Below are positions 8,089 to 16,463 of a DNA stretch of 64,000 bases, in pieces. A program made the position numbers and the translations under genes. This DNA is from Chloroflexota bacterium (GTDB taxonomy: Bacteria > Chloroflexota > Dehalococcoidia > Tepidiformales > Tepidiformaceae): positions 558,001 through 622,000 of the forward strand of contig JACRBT010000004.1 of the NCBI GenBank assembly GCA_016234445.1, written 5' to 3'. Numbering within the stretch: position 1 is the stretch's first letter; each line of letters starts with the position of its first letter. The notes under the pieces are model-generated. The model was not told the DNA's origin and made no database searches. It saw nothing but the letters and a program-made list of their open reading frames with translations.

Positions 8089-9189
8089 TCAGACAGCCTC
8101 CGCGGCCCCCATCTGCGCCGTGGAAACCGTAGCTGAGAACTCGGGGAGCCAGCCCTTCGCTCGCAGCACTTCCCACGCCAGTTGGATCTGGTCGCGTGTG
8201 AACCCGCGCTTCCGTTCGTTCCACGCATAGGTGCGCGCAGTAGCAGCCTCAGGGGTGGTTGCGCCCTCGTGCGTGGCGACCCAATGGACCGTCGAGAGAA
8301 GCTCCAGGCCGTAGGGCGTCTCGAAGCCCTCGACAAGAGCTACGACGCGATCGAAGCGTGCCAATGTGTCGGGATGGTGTTCGAGGACCGCCGCTGCGTC
8401 GTTCACTGCACCTGGAATCAGTTCCAGAGGCTTGTTCGGGGCGTCTCCCCCATCGGCGTAGCCAGAGATGTAGTACCCTTCGATTCCGCTCAACACGTGG
8501 CGAAGCTTCTCGCTGTAGGGCCCGTAAGTCCCCTTAACGTATCCGAGATCCTTCCGTGGTCCCGCTTCCTGAAGGAAGTACATGAGCTTGTGGACTTCGA
8601 GTAGCGTGATGAATGGGTCAAGCAGCCCGCCGAGGTAACGCTCCATCAGTCCCACGAGGGCGGCCCGGCCAGCGGTCATACTGGGGACCTTGTCTGATTT
8701 CACCATGTCTTCGCTCGGGGGTGCGCCCGCCGGCTCGTAGACGAGAGCGCGCACGCCCGGCACTTCGGCGAGGGCCAGTGCGATTCGCTCACGAACGTCA
8801 GGCCAGTTGAGGCCTCCCAGGCCCGCGCCGAGAGGCGGGATCGCAATCGAAGTGATGCCTAGCCGATGGATCTCCGCTACGAGCGCGGTAAGCCCGGCCT
8901 CGATGTCCGACATCCGGCTCTTACCCTTCCAATGACGCTTGGTTGGGAAGTTAATGACGAATCTCGGTGGCGTGAGTTGACCCGTCTCGTAGACGAACAT
9001 CCGCCCGGGTTCGACTTCCTTGCGTCGGCACGCGGCTTCGTAGGCCTTGAAGTTCGCGGGGTAGGCCTTCTTGAACTGGAGAGCGATCCCTCTACCCATG
9101 ATGCCGACACAGTTGACAGTGTTGACGACCGCATCGGTGTCCGCCGCCAAGATGTCGCCCGACCGTAACTCCATGCTCATCGGCTCCAT
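8089..9189 (-). CDS. darG: DarG-type antitoxin: macrodomain DNA ADP-ribosylglycohydrolase
   Basis: 366 residues. Residues 1-160 form a macrodomain: GDILAADTDAVVNTVNC, the ligand loop GIMGRGIALQFK, and IPPLGAGLGGLNW. DarG macrodomains remove ADP-ribose from thymidine in single-stranded DNA. The C-terminal ~200 residues match the DarG-specific domain that binds DarT (HKLMYFLQEAG, YVKGTYGPYSEKLRHVL, DAPNKPLELIPGA). The gene starts 1 base after the darT stop, the usual toxin-then-antitoxin order. Base composition looks somewhat less GC-rich than the flanks, hinting at acquisition. A second in-frame ATG (MSMEL) is an alternative start. Confidence 0.9.
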   Translation of the reverse strand: MEPMSMELRSGDILAADTDAVVNTVNCVGIMGRGIALQFKKAYPANFKAYEAACRRKEVEPGRMFVYETGQLTPPRFVINFPTKRHWKGKSRMSDIEAGLTALVAEIHRLGITSIAIPPLGAGLGGLNWPDVRERIALALAEVPGVRALVYEPAGAPPSEDMVKSDKVPSMTAGRAALVGLMERYLGGLLDPFITLLEVHKLMYFLQEAGPRKDLGYVKGTYGPYSEKLRHVLSGIEGYYISGYADGGDAPNKPLELIPGAVNDAAAVLEHHPDTLARFDRVVALVEGFETPYGLELLSTVHWVATHEGATTPEAATARTYAWNERKRGFTRDQIQLAWEVLRAKGWLPEFSATVSTAQMGAAEAV

Positions 9190-9190
9190 T

Positions 9191-9838
9191 CTAGTAGTAC
9201 CACCGGGGAAGCACTTCCACCGGCGGTCTTTGGGATGGGCTCCCCAACGCCGCGAGGGCCTGGGCCTGCACGCCGGGTGTTAGCACTCCTACCCTCTGAA
9301 CTAGCATCCACGGGAACTCCGCTTGGACGAGGAACTCTGCCTGCTTGGCCTCCTTCACCTCGGCGGCCCGCCAGTCCGTAGCTCGCACCGACACCCAATC
9401 GATCTCGGCGAGCTGATTGATGTTCGAGCGGAACTGAGTGTACTGAGCCCCAGCGTTGCTCAGGCTGAACGCCCATCGACGCCCACTCTGGTTCGCCCAG
9501 GCCACAGAGTCATGGAGGTCCGCCTCCAAGTGCACTATCGATCCTTGGCCCCCTTTGAACGCGAGGTTCGGATGGTTCGCCATGTGGATGAGGTAGAGCA
9601 TGACCGAACGGGGACAGAAGTAGAAGGGAACGTAGTCACCAACATGGTCGCCGGGGTGGCAGCCAACCGGCAGGGTCAACCGGCGGTCCTTGATGGCTGA
9701 CATGCCGATCGCGACCGCCGGTCCGCCACGGGCGACGATACTGGCATCGCAGACAAGCCGGCCCTCGGCGACGATGGCTGCAAGGTTTTCCACCGAGGTG
9801 ATGTGATACACCTTCGGCCGCGGGGGTGGCTGGCTCAT
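9191..9838 (-). CDS. darT: DarT-type toxin: DNA thymidine ADP-ribosyltransferase
   Basis: 215 residues. DarT uses NAD+ to ADP-ribosylate thymidine bases in single-stranded DNA, blocking replication; DarG reverses this. N-terminal YHITSVENLAAIVAEGRLVCD carries the NAD-site histidine and the family start. IGMSAIKDRR near 44-53 contains the expected arginine. DYVPFYFCPRSVMLYLIH (69-84) is the conserved core. The likely catalytic glutamate is Glu168 in KQAEFLVQAEFPW. Full length with key residues in place, so it is probably active. It sits alone with darG between a leucine operon and a thioesterase gene, like a small defence island. Confidence 0.92.
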   Translation of the reverse strand: MSQPPPRPKVYHITSVENLAAIVAEGRLVCDASIVARGGPAVAIGMSAIKDRRLTLPVGCHPGDHVGDYVPFYFCPRSVMLYLIHMANHPNLAFKGGQGSIVHLEADLHDSVAWANQSGRRWAFSLSNAGAQYTQFRSNINQLAEIDWVSVRATDWRAAEVKEAKQAEFLVQAEFPWMLVQRVGVLTPGVQAQALAALGSPSQRPPVEVLPRWYY

Positions 9839-9994
9839 GTTTGGTCCTCGGAAGTGGCATCGGCTTCGCGCCTCCCTGCCAAGATCATGTCAACCAACGC
9901 TCGGCCCGTATGCCCCTGCCCGGGATTCTACGCCACCCCGCGCGACACCCGCTGTCGCCCTCAGCGAATCGACTCGGTCGCCGGGCTGGTCTGC

Positions 9995-10000
9995 TACCCT
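9995..10000 (+). promoter_or_regulatory. -10-like hexamer TACCCT, 6 nt before thioesterase GTG
   Basis: TACCCT followed by six bases and the GTG at 10007; no Shine-Dalgarno. This decides the start of the thioesterase gene and fits a leaderless transcript. Confidence 0.5.
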
Positions 10001-10006
10001 TGCGGG

Positions 10007-10444
10007 GTGCATGACATCCTCGCCAGCCTGAAGTCGTCGTCCGAGGGGCGGTACTGGGGGCTGCTCGGGATCGCCTTCGTGGAGGCGGAGCCGGGGCGCT
10101 GCGTCTGCACCGTGAACCTCGCGGAACAGCACCTGAACTACAACGACGTGGTCCACGGGGGAGTGATCTCGTCGCTCGTGGATTCGGCCGCGGGCGGGGC
10201 GGTGCGCTCCGTGCGGACGCCGGAGGAGATTGCGGCCCGGCCCCATGCCACCACCGACCTCCACGTCAGCTACCTCTCGCCGGCGATGGGGGACGAACTG
10301 ACCGCGGTCGCGAAGGTCATCAAGGCGGGGCGGACGGCGATGTTTACGGAGGTGGAGGTCACCGACGACCGCGGCCGGCTGGTGGCGAAGGGCATGGTGA
10401 CGTTCGTCGTGGCCTCGCGCCCGCCGGCGAGCGGTGGACGCTAA
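10007..10444 (+). CDS. Hotdog-fold acyl-CoA thioesterase (PaaI family)
   Basis: 145 residues. The PaaI/YdiI-type signature is clear: HLNYNDVVHGGVISSLVDSAAGGA, where the HGG histidine and the following Asp form the hotdog active site, then DLHVSYLSPAM and a closing GRLVAKGMVTFVV strand. These enzymes hydrolyse acyl-CoA thioesters; the acyl group is not predictable. The frame is open further upstream, but GTG 10007 gives the usual family N-terminus (HDILASLK) and has a -10-like element 6 bases before it. It overlaps aat by 11 bases, so the two are probably co-transcribed. Confidence 0.85.
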   Translation: MHDILASLKSSSEGRYWGLLGIAFVEAEPGRCVCTVNLAEQHLNYNDVVHGGVISSLVDSAAGGAVRSVRTPEEIAARPHATTDLHVSYLSPAMGDELTAVAKVIKAGRTAMFTEVEVTDDRGRLVAKGMVTFVVASRPPASGGR

Positions 10445-11168
10445 CCCCGCGGCGGAGCGGGTTCGCTTCGGGTTCGGCGCCGCGCTGGCCGCCCAGGAAC
10501 GGAAGCCGCAACCCTTCTCGCCAACGGAGTTTGCCTACGAGTTCCCTGACCCTTCGGGAGCGGAGCCGTACGGGCTCATCGGCTACGGAGCCGACTTCGC
10601 CCCGGCGACGGTCGTCGCGGCCTACCTCCAGGGCATCTTCCCGTGGCCGCACGGGGACGAGGAGTACCTCTGGTTCTCTCCCGATCCGCGCGCCATCATC
10701 CCCGTCGGCGGGCTCCACATCTCCCGGCGGCTGGCACGGACCATCCGCCAGGGGCGGTTCCGGGTGACGATGGACCGCGCCTTTCGCGATGTGATGACGG
10801 CCTGCGCGGACCGCCCCGAAGGCACCTGGATCACGCCGGCGCTGATCGAAGGCTACTGTCAGCTCAACGAACGCGGCTGGGCACACAGCATCGAGGTCTG
10901 GGACGTCGACGGCGCGCTCGCGGGCGGTCTCTACGGCGTCCGCGTGGGCAACCTCTTCGGCGCCGAGTCGATGTTCCACCGGGTCACGGACGCCTCGAAG
11001 GTGGCGATGGCCGCGATGATGGAATGGGCCGAGGCGACCGGGATCGAGGTCGTCGACGTCCAGGTGCTGTCCCCGCACACAGAGGCGATGGGCGCCATCG
11101 AGCTCGCGAGGGACGACTACCTGGCGATGGCACGGCACGCCATGGCCGGGCTGCACGACTACGACTGA
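10434..11168 (+). CDS. aat: Leucyl/phenylalanyl-tRNA-protein transferase
   Basis: 244 residues. It transfers Leu or Phe from tRNA to the N-terminus of proteins with Arg or Lys ends, marking them for ClpS/ClpAP degradation. The family core is intact: YLQGIFPWPHGDE, LWFSPDPRAIIPVGGLH, ITPALIEGYCQLNERGWAHS, the motif GGLYGVRVGNLFGAESMFH, and VVDVQVLSPHTEAMGA. GTG start inside the thioesterase gene. About 35 residues before the core are a little longer than in short homologues but ordinary. Confidence 0.93.
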   Translation: MDANPAAERVRFGFGAALAAQERKPQPFSPTEFAYEFPDPSGAEPYGLIGYGADFAPATVVAAYLQGIFPWPHGDEEYLWFSPDPRAIIPVGGLHISRRLARTIRQGRFRVTMDRAFRDVMTACADRPEGTWITPALIEGYCQLNERGWAHSIEVWDVDGALAGGLYGVRVGNLFGAESMFHRVTDASKVAMAAMMEWAEATGIEVVDVQVLSPHTEAMGAIELARDDYLAMARHAMAGLHDYD

Positions 11169-11176
11169 CGGGGGGG

Positions 11177-12238
11177 CTATCCGGCGAGCGCGGCCTTGAG
11201 CCGGTCGATCTGGGGCACCGGGGTCGGGTCCACGCCCTGGAGGAGGGCCAGGTAAACGGAGACGAAGTCGCCCCAAGCCGTGCCAACCATGAGCTGGTCG
11301 AGGAGGCTGTGGCCTTCGACCGCCAGCCGGTAGACCGGCATGCCAGCCTCCGCGAAGAGGTCGCAGGTGACGTCGAACCGGCGCCGCGTGCGCTCGTCGT
11401 AGGCGGCGGATTCGAGGGTCACGAGGGCGAGGTTCTTCGCCTGGGCCGGGGCCGTTTCGAGCCCAACGATGAGGTTGTGGTCGGCCTCCGGGAGGATGTC
11501 GGCCGCGCCGAGCACTTTGCCGTTTTCGGCCAGCTGGTTCTTGAAGCGGGAGGCAACGGTCGCGAGGTGCTCCGCCCCGAGGACGAAGGGGACGCGCCCC
11601 TGGAGCGCCTCCGCGACCTGCTTCGCCCCGTTCGATGCGGTCGGCACATCGCGGCCGAGGCGGGTGACGACAACGCGCTCGTGGGCGTCGGCCGCCGCGC
11701 GGACAATCTCGCCATCGGCGGCACAGAGGTCAAGGCTGGCGCCGAGCCGGAGCAGGGGGGCGAGCCCATGGGCGATCGCCGCCCGGGGGCTCGACTGGTA
11801 CGTGATGGTGTAGACGGGGACGCCATCCTCCCGGGCGCGCTGCGCAAGCTTGCCCCCGGTCGTTATGACGAGAATCGAGGCGCCACGCTTCCAGGCGTCG
11901 TCGTAGGCGGCCAGCGTCTCTTCGGTGTTGCCGCTGTAGGACGAGACGACTACAAGCGTTCGTTCGGAGACGTAGTTCGGGAGGCTGTAGCCGCGGACGA
12001 CGTGCACGGGGATCTCGGCGGCATCGGTGCAGAGGGCGGCGAAGAAGTCACCCGCCGTGGCGGAGCCTCCCATCCCGGCGACAACCACGGAGTCGGCCCC
12101 GGCGGCAGCGCCAGGCACCTCCATGTCGGCGGTCCGGTGCCAGGCGCGGTCCAGTTCGACGCCGAGCGTCTCAATCGCCCGGAGCATGCCGAAGCGATCC
12201 TGTTCGTAGAGTGAACGGTCGTCCAGGTCGATGATCAT
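11177..12238 (-). CDS. Bifunctional phosphoglucose/phosphomannose isomerase (SIS domain)
   Basis: 353 residues, the archaeal-type PGI/PMI family that interconverts fructose-6-phosphate with glucose-6- and mannose-6-phosphate. The N-terminal SIS domain has VVVAGMGGSATAGDF and the sugar-phosphate loop VVSSYSGNTEETLAAYDDA. The second half carries PEADHNLIVG with the catalytic His/Glu region, and ends in a helical tail. The ATG overlaps the phosphomutase stop (ATGA), the last of a metK-nucleotidyltransferase-mutase-isomerase unit. The pathway is hexose phosphate to hexose-1-phosphate to NDP-sugar, likely mannose- or glucose-based. Confidence 0.88.
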   Translation of the reverse strand: MIIDLDDRSLYEQDRFGMLRAIETLGVELDRAWHRTADMEVPGAAAGADSVVVAGMGGSATAGDFFAALCTDAAEIPVHVVRGYSLPNYVSERTLVVVSSYSGNTEETLAAYDDAWKRGASILVITTGGKLAQRAREDGVPVYTITYQSSPRAAIAHGLAPLLRLGASLDLCAADGEIVRAAADAHERVVVTRLGRDVPTASNGAKQVAEALQGRVPFVLGAEHLATVASRFKNQLAENGKVLGAADILPEADHNLIVGLETAPAQAKNLALVTLESAAYDERTRRRFDVTCDLFAEAGMPVYRLAVEGHSLLDQLMVGTAWGDFVSVYLALLQGVDPTPVPQIDRLKAALAG

Positions 12239-13659
12239 CGACTCACCCCCGCGATGGCCTTGCCGGCGTCGAGAACGTCACGCACGAGCGCCCTGTCCCG
12301 CACCTCGGTGTAGATCCGGAGCAGCGGTTCGGTGCCGGAGAGCCGGAACAGCAGCCAGCCCTCGTCGATGAAGAAGCGCCAGCCATCGGTCCGATCGGCG
12401 CGAATCACCGGGCGCCCGGCGATTTCCGCCGGGTTCGCCGCATCGAGGGTGGCTTTGACCGCCGCGTTCGCGCCAGGTTCGAGGTCGAAGTCGAGGCGTT
12501 CGTAGAAGTGGGGCCCGGTGATCGCGAACATCTCTTCGAGCAGCGCGGAGGGGCGCTTCCCGGTCGCGGCGACGTAGTCGAGGAGGAACAGCCCCGCGAG
12601 GACGCCGTCGCGCTCGGGGAGGTGTCCACGGAAGCCGTATCCGCCGCTCTCTTCGCCACCGATGAGGGCGTCCTCGCTCATCATCAGGGGGCCGATGTGC
12701 TTGAAGCCGACCGGTGTCTCGAAGCACTTCACCCCGTAGTGGTCGGCGAGGATGTTGGCCATGTTCGTGGTGGTGACGGAGCGGACGATAGGCCCACGGA
12801 GGCCGCGTTCGCCGAGGAGGTAGTTCACAAGCAGGGCGAAGGTCCGCAGCTGGTCGACGTAGGCGCCGGTTTCGTCCACCAGGCCGACGCGGTCGGCGTC
12901 GCCGTCGTTGGCGATGCCGATGTCGAAGCCGCCGCCAGCCATGAGAAGCATGAACTCGCCGAGGTTCGACTCGATCGGTTCTGGGGCGCGAATCCCCGGG
13001 AAGAGCGGATTGCGCTCGTGGTGCACCTCGGTGACAGTGGTGCTGCCGCCGGAGAGCAGCTGGGTGAAGAGCCCGGCCCCGGCGCCATACATGGGATCGA
13101 CCGCGACCCGGAGCCCCGCGGCCCGGATCCGGCGGATGTCGACCTGCCGCTCAAGGGCGGCGAGGTAGCCGGGCACCGGGTTGAAGGTGGTAATCGCTTC
13201 CGAGTCCGCGGGGGCGATCCTGATCAGCTCCGGCCGTTCGAGGATCGCCGGGACACGGCGCTCGATGTCGGCAACGACTTCGGGGCTGGCGCTGCCGCCG
13301 TAGTGGGGCTTCACCTTGATGCCGTTCCAGCGGAAGGGGTTGTGGCTGCTGGTCACCATCACGCCGCCACAGGCCCCGGCTTCGATGATCCGGTAGCTCA
13401 GGGCGGGCGTTGGCACGGGCCGGTCGCCGAGCTGGACGGTGAAGCCGTTGCCGGCGAGCACGCGCGCGGCCGTCATCGCGAATTCGTCGGAGAGGAAGCG
13501 GGTGTCGTAGGCCACGATGACCGGCTTCTCCTTGCCGTAGGTGTCGGCGAAGTGCCCCGCGACCGCCTGGATGCAGGCGCGGACGTTGTCGAAGGTGAAC
13601 GTGTCACCGATGATGGCGCGCCAGCCATCGGTGCCGAACTTGATCGGGTTCTCAGTCAT
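12235..13659 (-). CDS. Phosphoglucomutase/phosphomannomutase
   Basis: 474 residues, alpha-D-phosphohexomutase family. It moves phosphate between C6 and C1 of glucose or mannose. Domain 1 starts IKFGTDGWRAIIG; the phosphoserine loop is VMVTSSHNPFRWNG with Ser in TSSHNP; the metal loop is IANDGDADRVG; the sugar-binding loop is GGEESGGYGF; and the C-terminal phosphate loop is RLSGTEPLLRIY. All are in order. ATG 13659 is chosen at MTENPIKFG; it overlaps the upstream gene's stop by 8 bases. An upstream in-frame pair of ATGs near 13671 is possible. Confidence 0.92.
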   Translation of the reverse strand: MTENPIKFGTDGWRAIIGDTFTFDNVRACIQAVAGHFADTYGKEKPVIVAYDTRFLSDEFAMTAARVLAGNGFTVQLGDRPVPTPALSYRIIEAGACGGVMVTSSHNPFRWNGIKVKPHYGGSASPEVVADIERRVPAILERPELIRIAPADSEAITTFNPVPGYLAALERQVDIRRIRAAGLRVAVDPMYGAGAGLFTQLLSGGSTTVTEVHHERNPLFPGIRAPEPIESNLGEFMLLMAGGGFDIGIANDGDADRVGLVDETGAYVDQLRTFALLVNYLLGERGLRGPIVRSVTTTNMANILADHYGVKCFETPVGFKHIGPLMMSEDALIGGEESGGYGFRGHLPERDGVLAGLFLLDYVAATGKRPSALLEEMFAITGPHFYERLDFDLEPGANAAVKATLDAANPAEIAGRPVIRADRTDGWRFFIDEGWLLFRLSGTEPLLRIYTEVRDRALVRDVLDAGKAIAGVSR

Positions 13660-14668
13660 CCCGACCATCATATCGCCCGCCGGGCTCAAGGCTGGTACCG
13701 GGTGGGACCGAAGCTGCTTCCCCAATGGTCGCACCCTTGCCAGCGACGACCCCGGAGAGCCGCGCCCCCGCGCCCACGCTGACACCGTCAGCGAGGATGC
13801 ATGCGTCCACCGACGCCCCGGCGCCGATAGTGACTCCCTCCCAGAGGATGGACTCCCGCACGACCGCTCCCGGCCCCACAACGCAGCCGGCGCCAAGCGA
13901 GGAGGCCGAGAGTCGCGCCGAGGCGTCGACGCTGACGTTTTCGCCGATACAGTTACCGCCCGCGCGAAGGGCCAGTTCGCGGTTCAGGGAGAGGTATCGC
14001 GCCGGCGTCCCAATGTCGGCCCAGGTGCCATCGAAACGGTAGCCGAAGACCCGCCGCCGCCGGGCCACCAGTGACGGGAAGAGTGTCTCTTCGACACGGA
14101 CCGGCCCGGTTGGGATCTCCGCGACGAGGCCCGGCTCGAAGATCCAGACGCCGGCGTTGACGAGGTTCCCCGGGGCGGTACCGCGCGGTGGCTTTTCGAC
14201 GAAGCCCGTGACCATGCTTTCGTCGTCGACCACCGCCACGCCGAAGGAGGACGGGTCGCTGACCGGGTAGAGCGCAAGCGTCAGGTCTGCCTGCTTCTCC
14301 GCGTGGGCACGCAGGGCGGCGGCGAAGTCGAAGTCCACGAAGACGTCGCCGTTGAGGACGACGAAGCGGCCCTCGACACCGGCGGTCTGGACGGCATTGC
14401 GGATGGCGCCGCCCGATTCCAGCCGCGAAGTCTCGTGGACAACGGTGATCTCGATGCCGTGGGCGCGACCGGGCGGATATGCCTCGGCGAGGTCGTCGTT
14501 GTCCCGGCCGATGGCGAGCACGGCGCGGTCGAACCCCGAACGGGCCAGCCATTCGAAGAGATAGGCGATGGCCGGGCGGTTGCAGACGGGCACAAGGCTC
14601 TTGTGCCGCGTCAGGGACAGCGGCCGGAGCCGGGTCCCCTGGCCCCCAACGAGGACGATCGCGTCCAT
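13652..14668 (-). CDS. NDP-sugar pyrophosphorylase (mannose-1-phosphate guanylyltransferase-like) with left-handed beta-helix tail
   Basis: 338 residues. The nucleotidyltransferase signature VLVGGQGTRLRPLS opens the protein; KSLVPVCNRPAIAYLFEWL, FVVLNGDVFVDFD (metal/NTP Asp) and GFVEKPPRG follow. From about residue 245 hexapeptide repeats (IGENVSVDASARLS, GAVVRESILWEG) build a left-handed beta-helix. It makes an NDP-sugar, probably GDP-mannose given the neighbouring PGI/PMI and mutase, though a glucose-1-phosphate enzyme cannot be excluded. It starts 16 bases after metK, so it should share the SAM-riboswitch-controlled transcript unless an internal promoter exists. Confidence 0.88.
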   Translation of the reverse strand: MDAIVLVGGQGTRLRPLSLTRHKSLVPVCNRPAIAYLFEWLARSGFDRAVLAIGRDNDDLAEAYPPGRAHGIEITVVHETSRLESGGAIRNAVQTAGVEGRFVVLNGDVFVDFDFAAALRAHAEKQADLTLALYPVSDPSSFGVAVVDDESMVTGFVEKPPRGTAPGNLVNAGVWIFEPGLVAEIPTGPVRVEETLFPSLVARRRRVFGYRFDGTWADIGTPARYLSLNRELALRAGGNCIGENVSVDASARLSASSLGAGCVVGPGAVVRESILWEGVTIGAGASVDACILADGVSVGAGARLSGVVAGKGATIGEAASVPPGTSLEPGGRYDGRDD

Positions 14669-14684
14669 GCTCCTCCGATGCTCG

Positions 14685-15851
14685 CTACGTCAGCCCGGCG
14701 GCAATGCGAAGGTCCGCCGCCCGGTCGGTCCGTTCCCACGGCACGTCGAGGTCGATCCGGCCGAAGTGGCCGTAGGCGGCGGTCGCCTTGTAGATCGGCC
14801 GGCGGAGGTCGAGCTGGCTGATGATCGCGCCCGGGCGGAGGTCGAAGTGCTTCCTCACGGAAGCAAGGATAGCGGACTCGGAGACGCGCCCGGTCCCGAA
14901 CGTCTCGACGCCGATCGAGGTCGGTTCGGCGACGCCGATCGCGTAGGAGAGCATGAACTCGCAGCGGGTGGCGAGCCCGGCGGCAACGATGTTCTTCGCC
15001 ACCCAGCGGGCCGCGTAGGCGCCGGAGCGGTCAACCTTTGTCGGGTCCTTGCCGCTGAAGGCGCCGCCGCCGTGCCGGGCGATGCCCCCGTAGGTGTCGA
15101 CGATGATCTTGCGGCCGGTGAGGCCGGCGTCGGCGCGGGGGCCGCCAAGTTCGAAGCGCCCGGAAGGGTTCACGAAGACCTTGGTGGTGGCGTCGATCAG
15201 CCGGTCCGGGATGATGGTGCCGATGATGTGCTTGCGCACGCCGGTCTCAATCGTCTCGTTGTCGACGTCGGGTGCGTGCTGGGTCGAAACGACGATGGCC
15301 TCGGAGCGGACGGGCTTCCAGTTCTCGTCGTATTCGATGGTGACCTGGGACTTGCCGTCGGGGCGGAGCCAGGGGAGTTCGCCACTCTTGCGGGCTTCGG
15401 CCAGGCGGCGGGCGAGACGATGGGCGAGGGCGATCGTGAGGGGCATCATCTCCGGGGTCTCGTCGCAGGCGAAGCCGATCATCATGCCCTGGTCGCCGGC
15501 GCCGGTTTCGAGCTCGTCGTGCTTGGTCACGGCGTCGCGGATGTTCGCCGACTGCTCGCTGATGGCGGTGATCACGCCGCAGGTGGAGCCGTCGAAGCCG
15601 ACGTCGCTGGAGGTGTAGCCGATAGCGCGGACAGTCGCCCGGACGATGCCGGGGATGTCGACGTAGGCGGTGGTCGTGATTTCGCCCGTGACGAGGACGA
15701 GGCCGTTGGTGATGGCCGTCTCGCAGGCGACGCGGGCCATCGGGTCGCGGTCGAAGATCGCGTCGAGGACGCCGTCGGAGATCTGGTCGCAGACCTTGTC
15801 CGGGTGGCCCTCGGTGACGGATTCGGAGGTAAGGAGCTTGCGTTCACTCAT
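14685..15851 (-). CDS. metK: S-adenosylmethionine synthetase
   Basis: 388 residues, normal length. It makes SAM from methionine and [19 protein letters not shown] is the ATP-binding start; [16 protein letters not shown] carries the loop over the active site; [16 protein letters not shown] is the glycine-rich phosphate loop with catalytic lysines. The leader (15852-16152) holds a SAM-I-clan riboswitch and an intrinsic terminator, so expression should drop when SAM is abundant. First gene of a unit with sugar-nucleotide genes, an odd pairing. Confidence 0.97.
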   Translation of the reverse strand: MSERKLLTSESVTEGHPDKVCDQISDGVLDAIFDRDPMARVACETAITNGLVLVTGEITTTAYVDIPGIVRATVRAIGYTSSDVGFDGSTCGVITAISEQSANIRDAVTKHDELETGAGDQGMMIGFACDETPEMMPLTIALAHRLARRLAEARKSGELPWLRPDGKSQVTIEYDENWKPVRSEAIVVSTQHAPDVDNETIETGVRKHIIGTIIPDRLIDATTKVFVNPSGRFELGGPRADAGLTGRKIIVDTYGGIARHGGGAFSGKDPTKVDRSGAYAARWVAKNIVAAGLATRCEFMLSYAIGVAEPTSIGVETFGTGRVSESAILASVRKHFDLRPGAIISQLDLRRPIYKATAAYGHFGRIDLDVPWERTDRAADLRIAAGLT

Positions 15852-15951
15852 GGGTAGGGATGTGCCTTTCTCGCGCTCAATCGTGGGGCCGCCGCCTGCA
15901 ACGTGGCACTGCGGATCCCCTGCATTCCTGCGTTCTTCGTCCCTCGGGTAC

Positions 15952-15978
15952 GAAAAACCCCTCGTGAGGCGAGGGGTT
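15952..15978 (-). terminator. Intrinsic terminator in the metK leader
   Basis: On the minus strand AACCCCTCG (15978-15970), loop CCTCA, CGAGGGGTT (15964-15956), then continued T (TTTTT) and CG. A perfect 9-bp stem with a T-run about 100 bases before metK. It is the expression platform of the riboswitch: the upstream GAGGGG (16009-16004) could pair with CCCCTC of this stem and disrupt it. Confidence 0.85.
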
Positions 15979-16049
15979 GGGCGCTGCTTGCTGCGGCGCG
16001 CGGCCCCTCAGACGGAGGGGCGGGCCATGGGACCCGCCTTTTGTTGCCC

Positions 16050-16152
16050 GCTGGCCGAAACCGCGGACCGCGTCGATTGGGGCACCTTGGAGGCTACCAG
16101 GTTGCCGTTCGCGGCGAGTTTCCCCGCCGCGCCCTCTTAACGCTCTCATGAT
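16050..16152 (-). promoter_or_regulatory. SAM riboswitch (SAM-I clan, SAM-IV-like) upstream of metK
   Basis: Minus-strand reading from 16150: CATGAGAGCGTTAAGAGG, then a hairpin CGCGGCG/CGCCGCG with loop GGGAAACT, then CGGCAACC (rc of 16100-16107), and AAGGTGCCCC (16088-16079). GGCAACCTGG and CCAAGGTGCC form the imperfect P3 helix that holds SAM in this clan. The CATGAG start, GCGT(T)AAG, GGCAACC and GGTGCCCC order resembles SAM-IV or SAM-I/IV variants more than classical S-boxes; this is from memory of the consensus. Placement before metK and an intrinsic terminator supports a transcription-off switch. Confidence 0.8.
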
Positions 16153-16191
16153 GGTAGCAGGCAGCGCACCGGAAAGGGAATCCGTTCGGCG

Positions 16192-16197
16192 TATACT
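16192..16197 (+). promoter_or_regulatory. Candidate -10 box TATACT of the toxin-antitoxin pair
   Basis: TATACT, 26 bases before the antitoxin ATG. The element overlaps GTATAC, which is symmetric, so the opposite strand also reads TATAC in the direction of metK. No clear -35 on either strand. Confidence 0.4.
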
Positions 16198-16223
16198 GGG
16201 GGTATCCGGCCGGGGGCGAACGC

Positions 16224-16463
16224 ATGACGACACGGGAACGGCTGCTCCAGGAGGCCCTTGGCCTGCCGCCGGAGGAACGCGAGCTCCTCGCGGTGGAACT
16301 TGCGCTGAGCATCGAGAAGGAACCCGGCTACGACGAGGCCTGGGCGGCCGAAATCGAACGCCGCCTGAAGGCCATCGACGACGGCACGGAAGAGTTGATG
16401 GAACTCGAAGAGTTCGAAGCAGAGGTGTGGGGCGACCTGCCTCCTACGACGAACGAACAGTGA
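16224..16463 (+). CDS. Addiction-module antitoxin component (TIGR02574-like)
   Basis: 79 residues, highly acidic and helical. LLQEALGLPPEERELLAVEL followed by DEAWAAEIERRLKAIDDG is the recognisable pattern of the short antitoxins paired with ParE/RelE toxins. The protein binds and neutralises the toxin and usually represses the operon. Its stop overlaps the toxin start (GTGA), so translation is coupled. Located between the metK riboswitch (divergent) and ahcY (convergent). Confidence 0.85.
   Translation: MTTRERLLQEALGLPPEERELLAVELALSIEKEPGYDEAWAAEIERRLKAIDDGTEELMELEEFEAEVWGDLPPTTNEQ

Noticed and set aside
9839-9994. Longer N-terminus for the hotdog thioesterase
   Set aside because: The frame is open upstream, but residues before GTG 10007 have no family similarity and are rich in Pro/Arg/Cys; the TACCCT box points to 10007.
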